The position numbers were made by a program, and so were the translations under genes. From positions 124,001-188,000 of the forward strand of contig JAEUWP010000316.1 in NCBI GenBank assembly GCA_018524725.1: a stretch of 64,000 nt of DNA, given 5' to 3'. Position 1 is the stretch's first letter. Each line of letters opens with the position of its first letter. Of this stretch, positions 34,959 through 47,608 are shown one piece after another. The notes beneath the pieces were generated by a model. It searched no databases, was not told the origin of the DNA, and saw only the letters and a list, made by a program, of their open reading frames with translations. This DNA comes from Podaxis mareebaensis. Its lineage: Eukaryota; Basidiomycota; Agaricomycetes; Agaricales; Agaricaceae.

Positions 34959-35967
34959 ATGATATCCCGCTTCGCCAAATCACTGTTTATAATAATACTT
35001 GCAATAGTGAGTATTATTAATATTAGGTCCCATATACTGACCTCATTCAATTTGCTCCTGTAGTTTATATTGGCCATGTTGGCCATGCTACATCCACCAT
35101 CGCGTGCCTACATTGATCCATGGACAGGTCAGCTCTTCGGCGAAGGGGGTGTTGAAAAGACGTGGCATCCTTCAAAACTTCCTGGGAAAGACAATTCACC
35201 GATGCCAATTGCTGGGGTAGGGGGAGGCGTAATTATGTCCAAGTTGGGGAATGAGACCGCCAAGTATGTTCATGTCATCGGTGCCGCGGAGATGGTGTTG
35301 ACGGAGACAGAGCAGCGTTGGGTCGAGCTACATGGAAATTATTGTAAGTTTGGAATTATGAGTCGACCTCGCACCCGGGTTCTGAATGCCACTTGCAGAC
35401 ATACCGTAACTCTACGATTTCCTGAGGTATGTCCTCTCCTAGTCCAGATTATTGAGGCCAAAGGCTGACCCTTTAGTTCTGCAGCATCCAACGGATGATG
35501 AACGTGAAGCTCTTAACTCATATTTCCATCTAACATCACGGCTATATCCGTGTGGGGAATGTGCCGCAGAGTTCCAAGCACTCCTCAAAGAATTCCCTCC
35601 GCAGGTATGATGTAGCCTTGCAGCTCATAGTTGAAGTCGAGCTAATAATCTCTTGATAGACCTCTTCGCGTCGTGCCGCCTCGCTATGGTACGCTTATGC
35701 CTATTTGCTCATCGAACTGCCATAATCTATTTCTATCCAAGGTTGTGCGCATTGCATAATAAGGTGAACAAGCGGCTGAAAAAGCCAGAATTCGACTGCG
35801 CAAAACTCTCCTCCGAGTACGACTGCGGTTGCGGGGACGACCCACTCGATGTGACTTCAACGACAACCAACGCCGATAACACCCAGCAGCTCGACCCTAT
35901 GGACCTTGAGCATGATCCGACCAAAGATGACATAACCGGAGCTGAACTCATAAAGGGCGGTCGATGA
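34959..35967 (+). CDS. ERV2: FAD-linked sulfhydryl oxidase, ER type
   Basis: Makes disulfides in the ER by passing electrons from thiols to oxygen through FAD. Seven exons: 34959-35006, 35064-35263, 35311-35343, 35399-35426, 35485-35604, 35660-35688 and 35742-35967 (227 aa). The N-terminal signal anchor ('SLFIIILAIFILAMLAM') fits ER membrane insertion and separates it from mitochondrial Erv1. The core has 'LGRATWKLLHTVTLRFPE', 'YPCGECAAEF' with the active CxxC, the FAD-binding 'LWLCALHNKVNKRL' and C-terminal 'YDCGCGDDPL', whose CGC is the shuttle pair of Erv2. Introns are 47-58 nt, and very short exons are typical of this gene in basidiomycetes. Confidence 0.95.
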
Positions 35968-36284
35968 TAGATGAGATCTGTATCAGTGAAATAACTTCGG
36001 GGATTTTTTGTGGTATTTTCCTCGTATACCTTGCTGTAATTTATTAACCTGTGGTGTTGTTCGTACGGGCATAGACCACCAGTTGTCAGTATACTGCTTA
36101 TTGTCGCTGGAAGTGGATGTGCGAACCCCAGGAATACATGAAACTATGCATATGGTTATCACTGGGTGACACATCTGACTCCTGATTCTGGTCGCCTGAC
36201 TCATATAGGGGCCGATAAAATGGCTTCCTCCCACCTTGCCATCCCACCACTCGGACATACGCAGAAGCAGAGAGGTTCATCGTA

Positions 36285-38468
36285 ATGGCGACTGAGATCA
36301 ACAACGTAGACCAAGAGTCCTACATTATCAAAGGTACAAAATAACCCTGCTATCACAGAAGCTGCGCTAATGGAATCAATCAATCTCTACAGAAGGGGTG
36401 AAAGTGATCGAACGGTTCTTCCAGGTTCCCCTGGATTACTCCCAGCCTGCGGGAGAGAAGATAGCGGTATTTGCGAGGCATACAATCCCCATCAGTAAAG
36501 CAAAGACGAAGGAGGATCAAGAAAAGCTCCCCTTCTGTGAGCATTTTTATACATTTCCCCTAAAAGTCAGTCGTTTACCCGGACATACTAGTGGTATATT
36601 TGCAAGGCACGTAACTCATACACCCAGCTAAGGCTTACGATGACATGACATACAGGGGGCCCTGGTCATGAGGTTTCGTTGCAGCGGAACTCGGGAGACG
36701 CAGCGGAGGTGCGTCAATATTCTCGTCCCAGTCAACGCATACATTTACTCGCTCTTGCGTCACTAGCTTTACCAAGAAGGTTATCAGGTATCCAAAAACC
36801 GCGCTGAGAACCATGAGCATGTCCAGTAACAGACTCGAAACAGATTCTTTGGCTCGATCAACGAGGCACCGGCCTCAGCACACCCCTCACTCCTGATACA
36901 CTTCCCGCACACATCAAAACTGATGAACAGATCGTCGCGTACCTCAAGCATTTCCGACAGGATAATATTGGTCCGTTAAGTTCCTTACCAGGGCTTGGGT
37001 GACTTACCCAGCTGACTGATATTTTGAACGGCGCAATATAGTGAGAGACTGCGAAGCCATCCGAAAACTCCTTCTCGGACATAAGGAGAAGCCGGAAGAC
37101 CAAAAGTGGACTCTGCTCGGCCAGAGCTTTGGCGGGTTCTGCGCGATCACTTATCTCTCGTTCCACAGCGAAGGGATCAAAGAGGTGTTCATGACTGGCG
37201 GGCTGGCGCCGTTGGTAAACGATCCTGATGCGGTTTACGCCGCGCTCGTTCGTGAGTGACTCGATTATTAGAAATGCGTCGCGTATGCCGAAGATCTTCT
37301 AGCCCGCATCGTCAAGCGTAACAAGATTTATTACGAGAAATACCCTCGGGATGTCAAAAGGGTAAGTGTATGCCCGTGCATCCCGGTGGTTCAGTTGACG
37401 GAGCAGGCGAAGGTCCGTGAAATTGTAGCGTACCTTGAAACCAACAATGTCGTTCTTCCAAACGGCGGACGGCTCACTCCTAGGCGGTGGCAACAACTCG
37501 GAATGGATTTTGGAATGAATGGTGAGAGAATAAAGGATTATCCATCTTCGGACATCCTTAACAATTCAATGAACCCCTATTCAGGTGGAATTGACAGGGT
37601 GCATCGTAAGCATGCATGGTTCTTCATTGATCTAATTCAGTCTTACGTATGTTTTATAGAACTCGTCTTTCGGGCTTCGCGAGAACTTGAGAGTATTGGA
37701 AAGATCGGATACAAGACGTTACAATCCATTCAACAAGCACAAGGCCTTGACGGTAACCCATTATACGCGATCATTCACGAAGCAATCTACTGTCAAGGGT
37801 CAGAACACTAACGGATCTAGAAGCCTTCGAAACTGGCTGACATTGGGTTTACAGGCGGGCATCGCGATGGTCAGCCGAACGAACCATTTCGCAACACGCG
37901 CAGTTTTCATGGGACCGGGTCAAACCTCTAGGAGACAACGAGCCTATATATTTTACAGGAGAGATGGTGTGAACTCCTTTGCAGAGCATAGACATTATTA
38001 TTGATAGCCACTGACATTTGTGATAGATTTTCCCGAGCATGTTTGACGACTATGCCAACCTGCGTCCCTGGAAACAAGCGGCGGAATTACTAGCTCAGGA
38101 TACGACCTGGGGACCCCTCTACGACCTCAAGCAGCTGTCAGAAAATAAAGTCAAGGTGTCCGCTGTGACGTGAGTACCCTCATGTGCAAGGTTCACACAT
38201 ATACTGATAGCGACATGCGTGTCTCATAGATACTTTGATGATATGTTCGTCACCCTTGATTTGTTCACATCTCGACCAATTTTTCGACTGACGTTATCAA
38301 ATTTCTGTTATCAGGTACGTGGACTTCAACTTTGCCCAGGACACGGCATCCAAGATCAAGGGTACGGAGCAATATATTACCAACCAGTTGTTCCACGATG
38401 GGCTCCGGGACGATGCGAAAGACGTCATGAAGCGTTTGTTCCAACTCTCCAAGAGGGAGTATAGTTGA
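36285..38468 (+). CDS. Proline iminopeptidase-like alpha/beta hydrolase (S33)
   Basis: Likely removes N-terminal proline from peptides, in the cytosol (no signal peptide). Fifteen exons: 36285-36333, 36393-36536, 36592-36606, 36656-36708, 36767-36787, 36844-36970, 37042-37251, 37303-37361, 37413-37521, 37585-37605, 37660-37798, 37855-37966, 38027-38169, 38230-38244 and 38315-38468 (456 aa). Landmarks are the oxyanion motif 'YLQGGPGHE', 'LWLDQRGTGLSTPL', the nucleophile elbow GQSFGG, 'YFDDMYVDFNFAQD' (probable acid) and 'LFHDGLRDDA' (probable His). Exons 3 and 14 are 15 nt each. The third intron begins GC, not GT (36,607), and the family sequence fits only with that junction. All phases close. 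Confidence 0.9.
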
Positions 38469-41400
38469 AGCTTGAGGGACTTCCTAACCTCTCATCAGGA
38501 GTTGATTTGTTGATTATGACCAATTGCCAAAATATCATTGGAGGTGGCTCCTGACCATTCTAATTCTGTTTTTTCTCCTACCGCCCACAAAAATAGCTTG
38601 TGCTGGAAGGAGTGAAAATTATCCACGGCAAACTAGCTGCTAACCAGAGTCAGCGTATCTGGTTTCAAGAACGTAATGATTTTCAGGTCCAAAATCGCCG
38701 ACACCACGGGGGAAGCGAGATTGGATGCCAGGAAAAAATCCCGTTGAATAGAAGCGTTGAAGGGTATTCGAATGCCTTGGAAAGTTTGAGGATGGATGCA
38801 GGTATTGTTATCTAGGCCGCCTTTTGTCCGTGGCATCGGCATCCTTTTGAGGATTTCGGCCACAGCGAAGAGACAGATGTCAAAAAAAGTCTCAATCCTG
38901 TTCACTGCTGTCTTCGCTCCTCAGCGCAACCGAATAGTATATGAACAAAACAGTTCCACTAGCGTCATAACGGGAACGAGTCACACATATTCTCTGTGTT
39001 CCTGGGGCGACCCAGTTCGACTCAAAGCGAAGAAAAACGGCCTGTGAACATGGAACACGGAGGTAGTTGCACGTCGAGGTCAACTCGTGAGTGCACCATA
39101 TGGTCACAAGTGATGGTTGCTTCTCGGAAGCACAGCCAAGGCAGATCACCTCGGTTGGGCTGCGAAGCCTATATTGAGTCAGTGCTGATGCTCTGCTTTG
39201 ACTCAGAAAGTGGGTGATGAGGTGGGATGGAATCTTTGTGACGGTTTCGTTCCACTTTGGTGTTGTTGGGGGTGCCGAAGGACTCTTGCTCAAAGTTGAT
39301 CTCATACTGGTTTGCAATGTGGAAGGACGAGACAACAATATAGTGTCTCACGGAGGACCACGTACACGTTTCTTTCGCTAAGTTTGAGGTGGAGACTATG
39401 GTTCGGCTTTCTGGTTCGTGTGTTTTGACTGGGAAGTAGACTGCGGACGCTGCCTTTGGGCAGTTGCAGTGCAGGGTAGCAGTAATAATAATTCGCTACT
39501 CAACGAAGACAATGCGGTCAGAGTAATCATCACTGGGATAGTCCTGCCAGCGGATTATCGGCGACTCTACGTCGACGTACATGCACCTCGTTAAATGAGA
39601 GATGAATACACCGGTGGAGATTTTTATCAGTGTGAAACCGTTTAGGACTTGAGTATGTTACCTCAGGAGAGTCATCAAGGCTTGAATATCTCTCAATCAT
39701 CGACACTCAGTGTCCACCTTTATAACCGGCGAGTAAAAGATTCTCGGCAGGAAATCAGGAGTAATCAGAAAAGCACCGGATACGGATCTACCGACATCGG
39801 AATCGGACGGTCCCCACAAAACCCGCAATCAGCTTGTAACGCGATTTGTTGCGTGCTATACACTACGTAAGTACTATCGTCTATATCCATGTCTACCCCG
39901 TCCCCTTCTTTGCCTCTGAACATCTTGGGCAAGGCGGACAACCATCTACTTCCAACTCGCGAAGCTTCGTACGAGAGTTGAAAACATCCACACCAGAAGC
40001 CGGCTGGTTATTAAGTGGACTAACCACTAAAAGCAAGGAAGCGTGTGCCATATCAATCATACTATGCCGCTCGCCTTATTACTTTTTAGCCCATTGCTTC
40101 CCCCATTCACTCAGCTACCCGAGGCTTACTTGCTTTCGGAGAGTCACAAGCCCCCTTTTGATACTGCTTATGTCCGCGAGAGGCCGTCATCGTAGCCGAG
40201 TAAATCCCTATAAGGAACCTCTCAACTTCCGGCCGCCATTAGAACGCAAGTCTTTAAAGCTCCAACGGAACTCCAGGATCAATTCATTGATAGGCGAGCC
40301 ACTTCGAAGCTAACAATGTCTTTAGCACTAATTTTACCGCCTTAACTTACTCAGCGGGGTCTGCCTAAGCGAGAGAACGATAACCGAACAAGTTGACTAC
40401 ACACAAACTTTGAACAAGGGGCAATATTGGACTGCGATAATCAGGGATCAAACGATCAGCCACTATCCATCCACTCACAGCGACTGGCAGGCATGCCTGC
40501 TACAGACGCAGAGCAGTTTCTGGAACACTTCAAAAAAGCCCTTGATCATCACATGATGCCACAACTAACTTAGCTCACTTTGAGCCAACAAAATCTTGGG
40601 CCACGACAGCAAACCGTCTAAAAATACATCGAGCCGCCGATCCAAAGAGTAAGCGACTCAGCGAACTTGTGAATAGGCACAACATACATAGCCTCCTCAG
40701 TCCTTAACACCAGCGCCCGTTATCATCGCCATTCATCACGTTCATCATCAAGCGTGTCATCTGTCACATCTACTTCGCAGTTCTTTCTCATTGTACCCTC
40801 CTTTTAAGTTTACACCTTTTTCTATTGAGACTTCGTAGAAATCTTTTCTTGGCGCAGCTCCATCTAAACAGCTTCTTTCTCCCTCCATCGGCCTTCTTTC
40901 CAAATTTTATCTCTTTTATTCTTGATGTGAGTGCTAAGTATATAAGCAAAGGGAAAGAAAAAGGACAACTACTACCAGAGAAGGCACTGGACACGAAAGG
41001 GGATCCGACCCAGGTTGACCCTCTTATCGGAAAGAGACAAAGAAAGCAACTAATAGATCTATATAAGAGGTATAGACGACGAGTAAAAGTAAGAAATGAG
41101 GTCATATTGGTAGAGGAAAATATGGGGAAATAAAAACAACACGACGAAGACCGAGGTTATTTGGTTTTGAAGCTCGAAGCGAAAGTGATGAAGATAGGAA
41201 AACACAAGCCCAATGATGCCCCAAAGATGCCTGAAACATCTCGAACCGGGGTCATAAAAAGGTGAAGGTGAACAAGGAAGCTACATATCATGTATGATGT
41301 AGTCGGTCAGTCATCTTGAAGGAGGGTGAAGAAGCAGAAAGGTCGTTAATGATAATAGGGAGGGGAAGGCTCGAGCTTGTACTGGGGTGGACAATCAATG

Positions 41401-41660
41401 CAAGGATGAAGTGATAGAGGATGATAAAATGCGTTGAGTTAAATAAAAGAGAGGAACCTCGTGTTATGTTGTGTTGTTAGACTGCGTTGCCATTTGAGAA
41501 CCAATGCATCGGAGGGGGAGAATGTGAATATGTTGTCGGAAGGCTTTGTGAATTGATAGGCAGTTGCTCGAATGTATATCCGGCTAGGGTATGCCAGGGA
41601 GCGAGGAGGGGAGGGGTAAAACGTATGGGACGGTGTGTACAATGGGATATCAGTTCCTCG
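38469..41660. other. 3.2-kb intergenic region, no gene recognised
   Basis: Short open frames exist on both strands (for example 38,892-39,338 minus, 148 codons), but none shows a family motif. The stretch 40,780-41,110 is strikingly poor in recognisable signals. Part is the 3' flank of the OPT gene. I see no transposon ends. Confidence 0.45.
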
Positions 41661-44600
41661 CTATGATGGGTCGGGTATACCGCCAGGAGGTATAGGCAAC
41701 CATGGGGTTCTCTGCCAATCCGCAGCTAGGCGACATCATCAACATCCATTATTGCGATAAAAGTGGGATTGACATACTGTTCCGATGCACTGAATTACCC
41801 CACCATTTCAGAACAATTCCACCCTTTGGCGCTTGCAATGTGAAGAAAATAAACATCAATGACAACACGGTGCCTGAAAAATTTGCATCAGCATCAACAT
41901 CAAAAGACATCAACCCCCAGCTCCAACACCAGGCGCGAAAGAAAAAAAACACAAGAATACTAACCACTATCCAGCGCCGAGCTCGCAACATAATTAAATT
42001 TGCTCCACCACGCGAAGTTCTTCTTGCGGATCCAATATTGGAATATGAAACCAACGGCAAACCAACTAGAGTAGTTGATACCGGTCGCAGGTGGGATGTT
42101 TGACACACCGTTCAGAATGACAGGCGTGCTGACCCATTTGATCCACGAGTTGGGGTACCTGCGTTGCCAGAGCCAAAATGGTAGAGGGAGGAACGCTCCT
42201 ACGACGATGGCATAGAGGTGGGGATGGTAGATAGACCCTTTTCCAAACTGACGACTGGGACCGATCAAACCCCTGGATATGTGAAGAGATCAGCCAGCTG
42301 TAAGTGTTTCATACTCATAAAGGCACACGCACCAGACCGCGGACGCAGTGAAGAACACTTGGTTATGCGGACACGTCAACTGACTCTTCTGGTTCGGATC
42401 ACAGATATCATTGACGTTTGTGAAAATCCAGGTTTTAATGCCAACTTGAATGAATGCAGCTATCGTCGTTGCGATCATCTGTACCAGGAACGTTGCCCGT
42501 GGCGGAACCTTGACATAATGTCCAAGCTTCAAATCTTGCACGAAGGAAGTCGCTTCTGTAAGAGTTTGCACTGAATACGCCTTGAACACCATGTTCGCCA
42601 ATGGGTTTCCGGGGAGCAGTGTTCCGGGAATGATTTGTGCAAGGATGTTAAGCGTGATACCTTGACCCGTCATGGCGTAGATGAAACCGGAGGGAAGGAT
42701 GTAGATGACAGGTAGGATAACTGCGAGGAGAAGAGCCCACACCGGAACACTTGTATCCCACACCTATACAGCGCAACATCATAGGCATGTGCATACTAGG
42801 AGAGAAAGGAACAAGAACGCACCTCAACAGCAATGACCGCCAAACCGAAAAACAAGCAGAAACTGCTTGCATACCACCAATCAGGAACCTCGGGATAATT
42901 CCTCATGAGCTTCGCGTGGATATCGTCCGCCTCGACCTTCATCTTCCTCAAGCCATTCAGTAGCGTCCTTCCATGATACAGCAACGTATGCACGATCACA
43001 CACGTGCTCAGTGCGAATGCGAGTAAGTATGTCATGGCATAGGTTGCAGGGAGGTATAGCGGGGAATATTGGTTGTAGGCTTCAACGTCGAAGGTGTCAT
43101 CATGGCGGAGAACGCGGGTGATGTTATAGATATTGCCGAATTTGTCGTAAGGCTCGTTTGCGGAGATGGGGAAATGCCCAAGCTTCCAGGACTGACAGTA
43201 TATGCATGAGCATAAGAGGAATTACAATCAATTGGAAAACGCACGTTGGTGTAATACAGCACCGGCGTCAAAATCCAAAAGAACAGGACAAAGCCGAGGA
43301 AAATGTGGACTTCAGCCCACCACGGTACTGAAGCTCCCAGTCAGTTCAATCATATTCATGTTTCCAAGATCTCGACCACTCACCCATCAAAGGACTCCCA
43401 ATCCAACTAATCTGCGTCCAATCAAACGTCAACACACTCATACCCAGCCCGGAATGTACACCAAACAGCTGATTAACTGGCACATTCTCAGGCGCCGCCC
43501 AACAAATGAACGAGAATACCGAGAGCGCTTCAAAGAGATAACCTACGAACATATTAGTCAGTGACCTGCTCCTCCCTACAGAACCGGAAAGACAGCCTAC
43601 CAGGGAGGAAAAAGAAGAAAAACGTCGCAACCATAACAATCATAAAGAACCTATACCTCGACATTCCCTTTCCACTCCCACCACCTGCAAGGCTCATCCC
43701 AATTCCATCATCCTCATCCTCCGCATGCAACGTATTTAACAACGTGCACGCCACTAAATTCTGCGGCCATACCATACTCGCAGGCCACACCAAAAACCTC
43801 CTACACAGCCCCGCCAGCCCGAAACCAGTCAACTGCGTCGCCAAGACCAGGACGACCGCAAACCAATACCCGAGTTCGATCTCGTAGAAGATCTCAGAAA
43901 CGACGATAGCGTTAAGTGCGTAAGGCGGACTGACGGCCACATTGGCCATGATAAATACTAGGACGTGTTCTTTGATATTCCATGGACCAGGGTTAAGAGA
44001 AAATTCGATAGCGTGAGGAAATGTGAGTGGCCGGACGAAGCGTAGGACGAAGAGGGGGAGCGAACTGGGTGCGAAACGGGGTGGGATGTGAGGTAGTGGG
44101 ATGCGGTAGGTCTTGATAGGGAGCGTGAATGCAAGGAATTTTCCAAAAGGGTATGAGATAAGGAGTAGTGCAAGGGGGACCACCGCTGGAGCCGGAGAAC
44201 GAAAGTTGAAGAAGACGTTCAAGGCGCTAGAAGCACCGATGATTAGGTTTAGGGAATAAGATATTGAGAGCGTGATAGCCTCACCTAGATACCATGCACA
44301 ATAGCAAGCCTACGAACCACATACGTAGCGTCATGGCGGGCATGTCTGGATCGTCGACGTTGGAGACGGATGCCCGCACTTCAGGGAAAGGACTGTCTTC
44401 CTCCTCGATAGCATCGAAGTCGAATTCCATCCTAGAAGTAAAGGGAAAGGGAGTCAGTGCCGGCATCGGTACAAGAATGATGCAGATTGCAAGAGCCAAG
44501 GGAGGGTCCTCAACGGGAGGATCCATTTGCGCGAGTGAATGAGGGAGCGGCCCCATCCCTCAGCAATGTAAATCCCAAAACCAAGTCTGAGGCTGAGAAA

Positions 44601-46397
44601 AAAGGGACGAAAAGTGAAATAAAAGTCGGGTACGTCAAAGCGCTGACCACCACCAACCAAAGCCATCAGCATCGACATCAACAACGATGAATGACCGGTG
44701 CCTAGACCGAGACGAACATCACCCCGAACTCCATCCTCTCACATGGGCCCACCCGTCCAGCGCTTCTCCCACGACATACTTCTCAGACGTGTCACCGCAA
44801 CACACTTCCTTCATCAATCTTCGCGCCGATCGTCTCTAACCACCCCCAACAAGCACGCAAAGGGACCTTGGCCTCAAGGCGCAACAGGTTCAACAATGAA
44901 ACCCTCCAATCAACGTAATCCGCGTCCAATAGGATGGCAGCATCGTCCTTGACAGCGCTTCGCGCAGGCTGGCCCCCAATTCACCAAATGCTACTGTTGC
45001 ATGACACACTCCCCTGCGCATAGAAGCACGGCGAAGGGTGATGCTATAACCCAACTCGGAATGCGCGTGCAGCTGCCAAAAAGGTTGCAACAACGACAGC
45101 TGTTCCGCTCCATCTCCGCCCGCGTATCACGCCCGGAAGGGATACTCGATCGAGTGCAATGAGGGTCGGAGTGAGTAATAGGCAGTGCAAGGACACGATC
45201 AAGTGTCGCAGGTGACCGGCCGTATTGCACGCACGCAGTGGGATGGAGGTGGTTGATAAATGAAAAGGGGTAGATGAGGTACAGTGTACGTCAAATGCAT
45301 GCACAGCAGTGTGATGCAAATGAGAACAACCGCAGTAATGGAATGAAGTAAATGGAAAGAAGAACTCATGATCGAAGTAGGCGAACAAGAAAAAATAGAG
45401 GAAATGAAATCGAAAGGGAAACGGAGACTCACTTGATAGACCCTTCCCGACTCGTTCCATCGACATCGTCGTCTAAGATGCTAGGTCCCACGCTTATCGT
45501 ATCAACACCAGAGGCCGCGGTAGTGCCAGCTGTGTGCCCTCTTATTGAGCGTCCGTGCGAGTACGGAGCTGAATTCAGATTCCCATGTCTGATCCTACCC
45601 TGATGACCGTGTTGATGGGGCTGGTGAGGGAGAGACTCGAGATCAACGTCGGAGCCCACAGTAGCCTTTTCAACAGCATCTGCGGCGTGCTCGACGCCCG
45701 CAACAGAAGAAGGCAAAGGCACATGGACTTGCTGAGAGGGATACAAATCAGCAGTGGAAGGGTGTACGGCGGAGCTGAGAGCGGTGTTGAGTCTTTTCAT
45801 GCGGTAAGGATCGTCATTGTTCTGGTTATGTGAGTCTGTGGAGGGCGGGCTTTGGGGAGGAGGGTGGAGGGTATAGTTTGAGGTGGCTTGACCCGGGATG
45901 TTCTTGTAGCCATCGGTACTTTGTGCAGCAAGCGAGGTACTGTTGTGGGTATTCGGGTATCCGTAGCTGGGGTCAAAGCCAAATTGATGGGATGATGATG
46001 ACGCCGCGGCCACAGAAGAGTCATCGTATGGGTATTTGCCCTGGCCATATGGGTTATAGGTCGGAGCGGGAAATGCGACGTTGTCCAGCTGCTGCGACGC
46101 GGGGGTAGGGGGAGGATAGTTGGCGAAAATGGAACTGTCGTGGTCGTGATGCTGGCGCTGGTTATTCTGCTGCTGCTGCTGCTCTGCAGTAGACGGGGGC
46201 AGAAAGGCAAAGACGTCTTCATCGTCGCTCTCCTCCTCATACTCCTCAATTTGGTACTCGGCGGGGTAGTGGTGCGGGTTCTGGCCATGGGGAAAGTCGT
46301 AGTCGGGCATAGAGCCAGCTGCTGTAGTTGGCCTTGCGGTGGGGGGACGATGGGGGAAGTCGTCCGGCGTCGTCGTCGAGAACGGCGGCGGGGGCAT
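41661..46397 (-). CDS. OPT-family oligopeptide transporter
   Basis: Proton-coupled uptake of small peptides at the plasma membrane (family function; substrate unknown). Ten exons: 46397-45433, 44431-44285, 44226-43601, 43542-43384, 43327-43245, 43191-42823, 42763-42333, 42272-41965, 41873-41778 and 41725-41661 (1,082 aa). The first 321 residues are a low-complexity cytosolic tail rich in Pro, Ser, Gln, His and acidic stretches, ending 'SREGSIK'. The transporter core begins 'MEFDFDAIEEEDSPFPEVR' and carries 'SLNPGPWNIKEH', 'GQGITLNILAQIIPG', the family motif 'KVPPRATF' and 'WWGNTADWQ' near the end. Between tail and core lies a 1,001-nt intron; all other introns are 52-91 nt. The core exon starts with an in-frame ATG. 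Confidence 0.92.
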
Positions 46398-47498
46398 TGT
46401 GGTGGGGGTGGTTAGTGGTGAAAGAGAACTTGGGAAGATATTCCACGACAGATACAAATCAAACCAGCTCACCAGGCACTCGACAACTGGTGCCTGGCTG
46501 GCTTGGCTCGGTTCGTGCCTCGCTTCACGCCTCTCCCTCGTTCCAGGCACTGGCAGATCTTTCTCGACGTAGTGCCTCCCGCAGCACACCCTCCTCAAGT
46601 CTCCTGTTGCCATCCCCTGGCGATTCCCTTATCTCTCCCCCCTCGCCCCCTGTACCCTACACGATCTCACACTCTTTCACAACCTTCTTCAGTGTCAGAC
46701 ATGATGTATTTTCACACTAACCCCGACACGAGTTGTCGTCGCCTTGTCATCGATTGCGATCGTATCTATTCAACCGACATTAATTCAGGGCAATCCGGGG
46801 AGAAACAAGAAGCAAACATTCCAACAGCAAGAAGCAATGAACGGCAATGACCGTGATATCCCCCCACTATGTTCATAAATGCTCTGTCTTCAATTTTCAA
46901 CGCTCACCACGCTGACAGCTCAGGAAATGTCAGGATCCAGTTTCTCATCTTGCAATTTGCCTGAAATACTGCGAAAGCGGAGAACAAACATTCAGCCTGC
47001 CTCGTATCCGACTCGCCGAACCCAGCCAAGCTTGTCTTGTCCAAGTCACAGATCAATCTACAATATACTTACAATATAAAGCCCATGTACATTCCATATA
47101 CATTCTATTCTATAACGAAACAAACTCAGACCTACACTAATGCACACGCTTCTTTGTGGGCACTTTAACGCAGCCAAAACATTGCATTAATCTCACGCGA
47201 CGCAGTGACTCGTGACAGTGCTCGGTACCCGTCCATTTTCCCAGTTGCCTCACTCTGCCAGTTCGCTCTCCGAGTCTCCCATGAACTTTACTCCCTTCTG
47301 TCATGTGTCATGCAGTCACAGCTCACCGCTTCATAATCCTTCCATTTCACCTCCTGGCCCTCTACACCTTGCACTCAAATGTTACGAGAACGTCAGCGAA
47401 GTGACGTCGTCTAACATCCAGTGATCCTCATGGTCAAAAGTCGGACCACATACTCCTGTTGCATCTCGATCCCCTCCAGAAAACCTATAAACCTAAAT
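46398..47498. other. OPT upstream region
   Basis: CT-rich stretches (46,500-46,700) and several CCAAT-like or repeated CTC tracts on the upstream side of the OPT start. No open frame with support. The far end approaches the tRNA-Glu terminator. Confidence 0.4.
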
Positions 47499-47503
47499 AA
47501 AAA
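47499..47503 (-). terminator. Pol III terminator of tRNA-Glu
   Basis: Five T on the minus strand, 21 nt beyond the tRNA 3' end. Confidence 0.55.
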
Positions 47504-47524
47504 TTTAGTATTTTTTTTACAAGC

Positions 47525-47608
47525 TTCGAGTACGGGGAATCGAACCCCGAGCTACCGCGTAGGTCATTATATGAAAGGCGGTAATGTTAGCCGTTACACC
47601 ATACTCGA
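47525..47608 (-). tRNA. tRNA-Glu(TTC) with a 12-nt intron
   Basis: Acceptor TCGAGTA pairs with TACTCGA. The D arm is GTGT-AACGGCTA-ACAT and the T arm CGGGG-TTCGATT-CCCCG. The anticodon stem ACCGC/GCGGT encloses the classic Glu loop CTTTCAC once a 12-nt intron (TATAATGACCTA) after position 37 is removed. The mature tRNA is 72 nt with discriminator A. All stems are perfect. Confidence 0.92.

Noticed and set aside
36537..36570. Alternative 34-nt intron in the iminopeptidase gene
   Set aside because: Too short, and it yields an inserted VYPDI segment; the 55-nt intron gives the conserved LPFLVYLQGGPG.
38892..39338. 148-codon minus-strand frame with a 'PKWNET' string recalling a C2 domain
   Set aside because: Only one short string fits; the rest of a C2 domain is absent.
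40788..41133. Overlapping open frames of about 100 codons on both strands
   Set aside because: Basic, low-information sequence without homology signals; likely non-coding.
46140..46415. Plus-strand open frame rich in Arg/Gly/Val opposite OPT exon 1
   Set aside because: Antisense of the low-complexity OPT tail.
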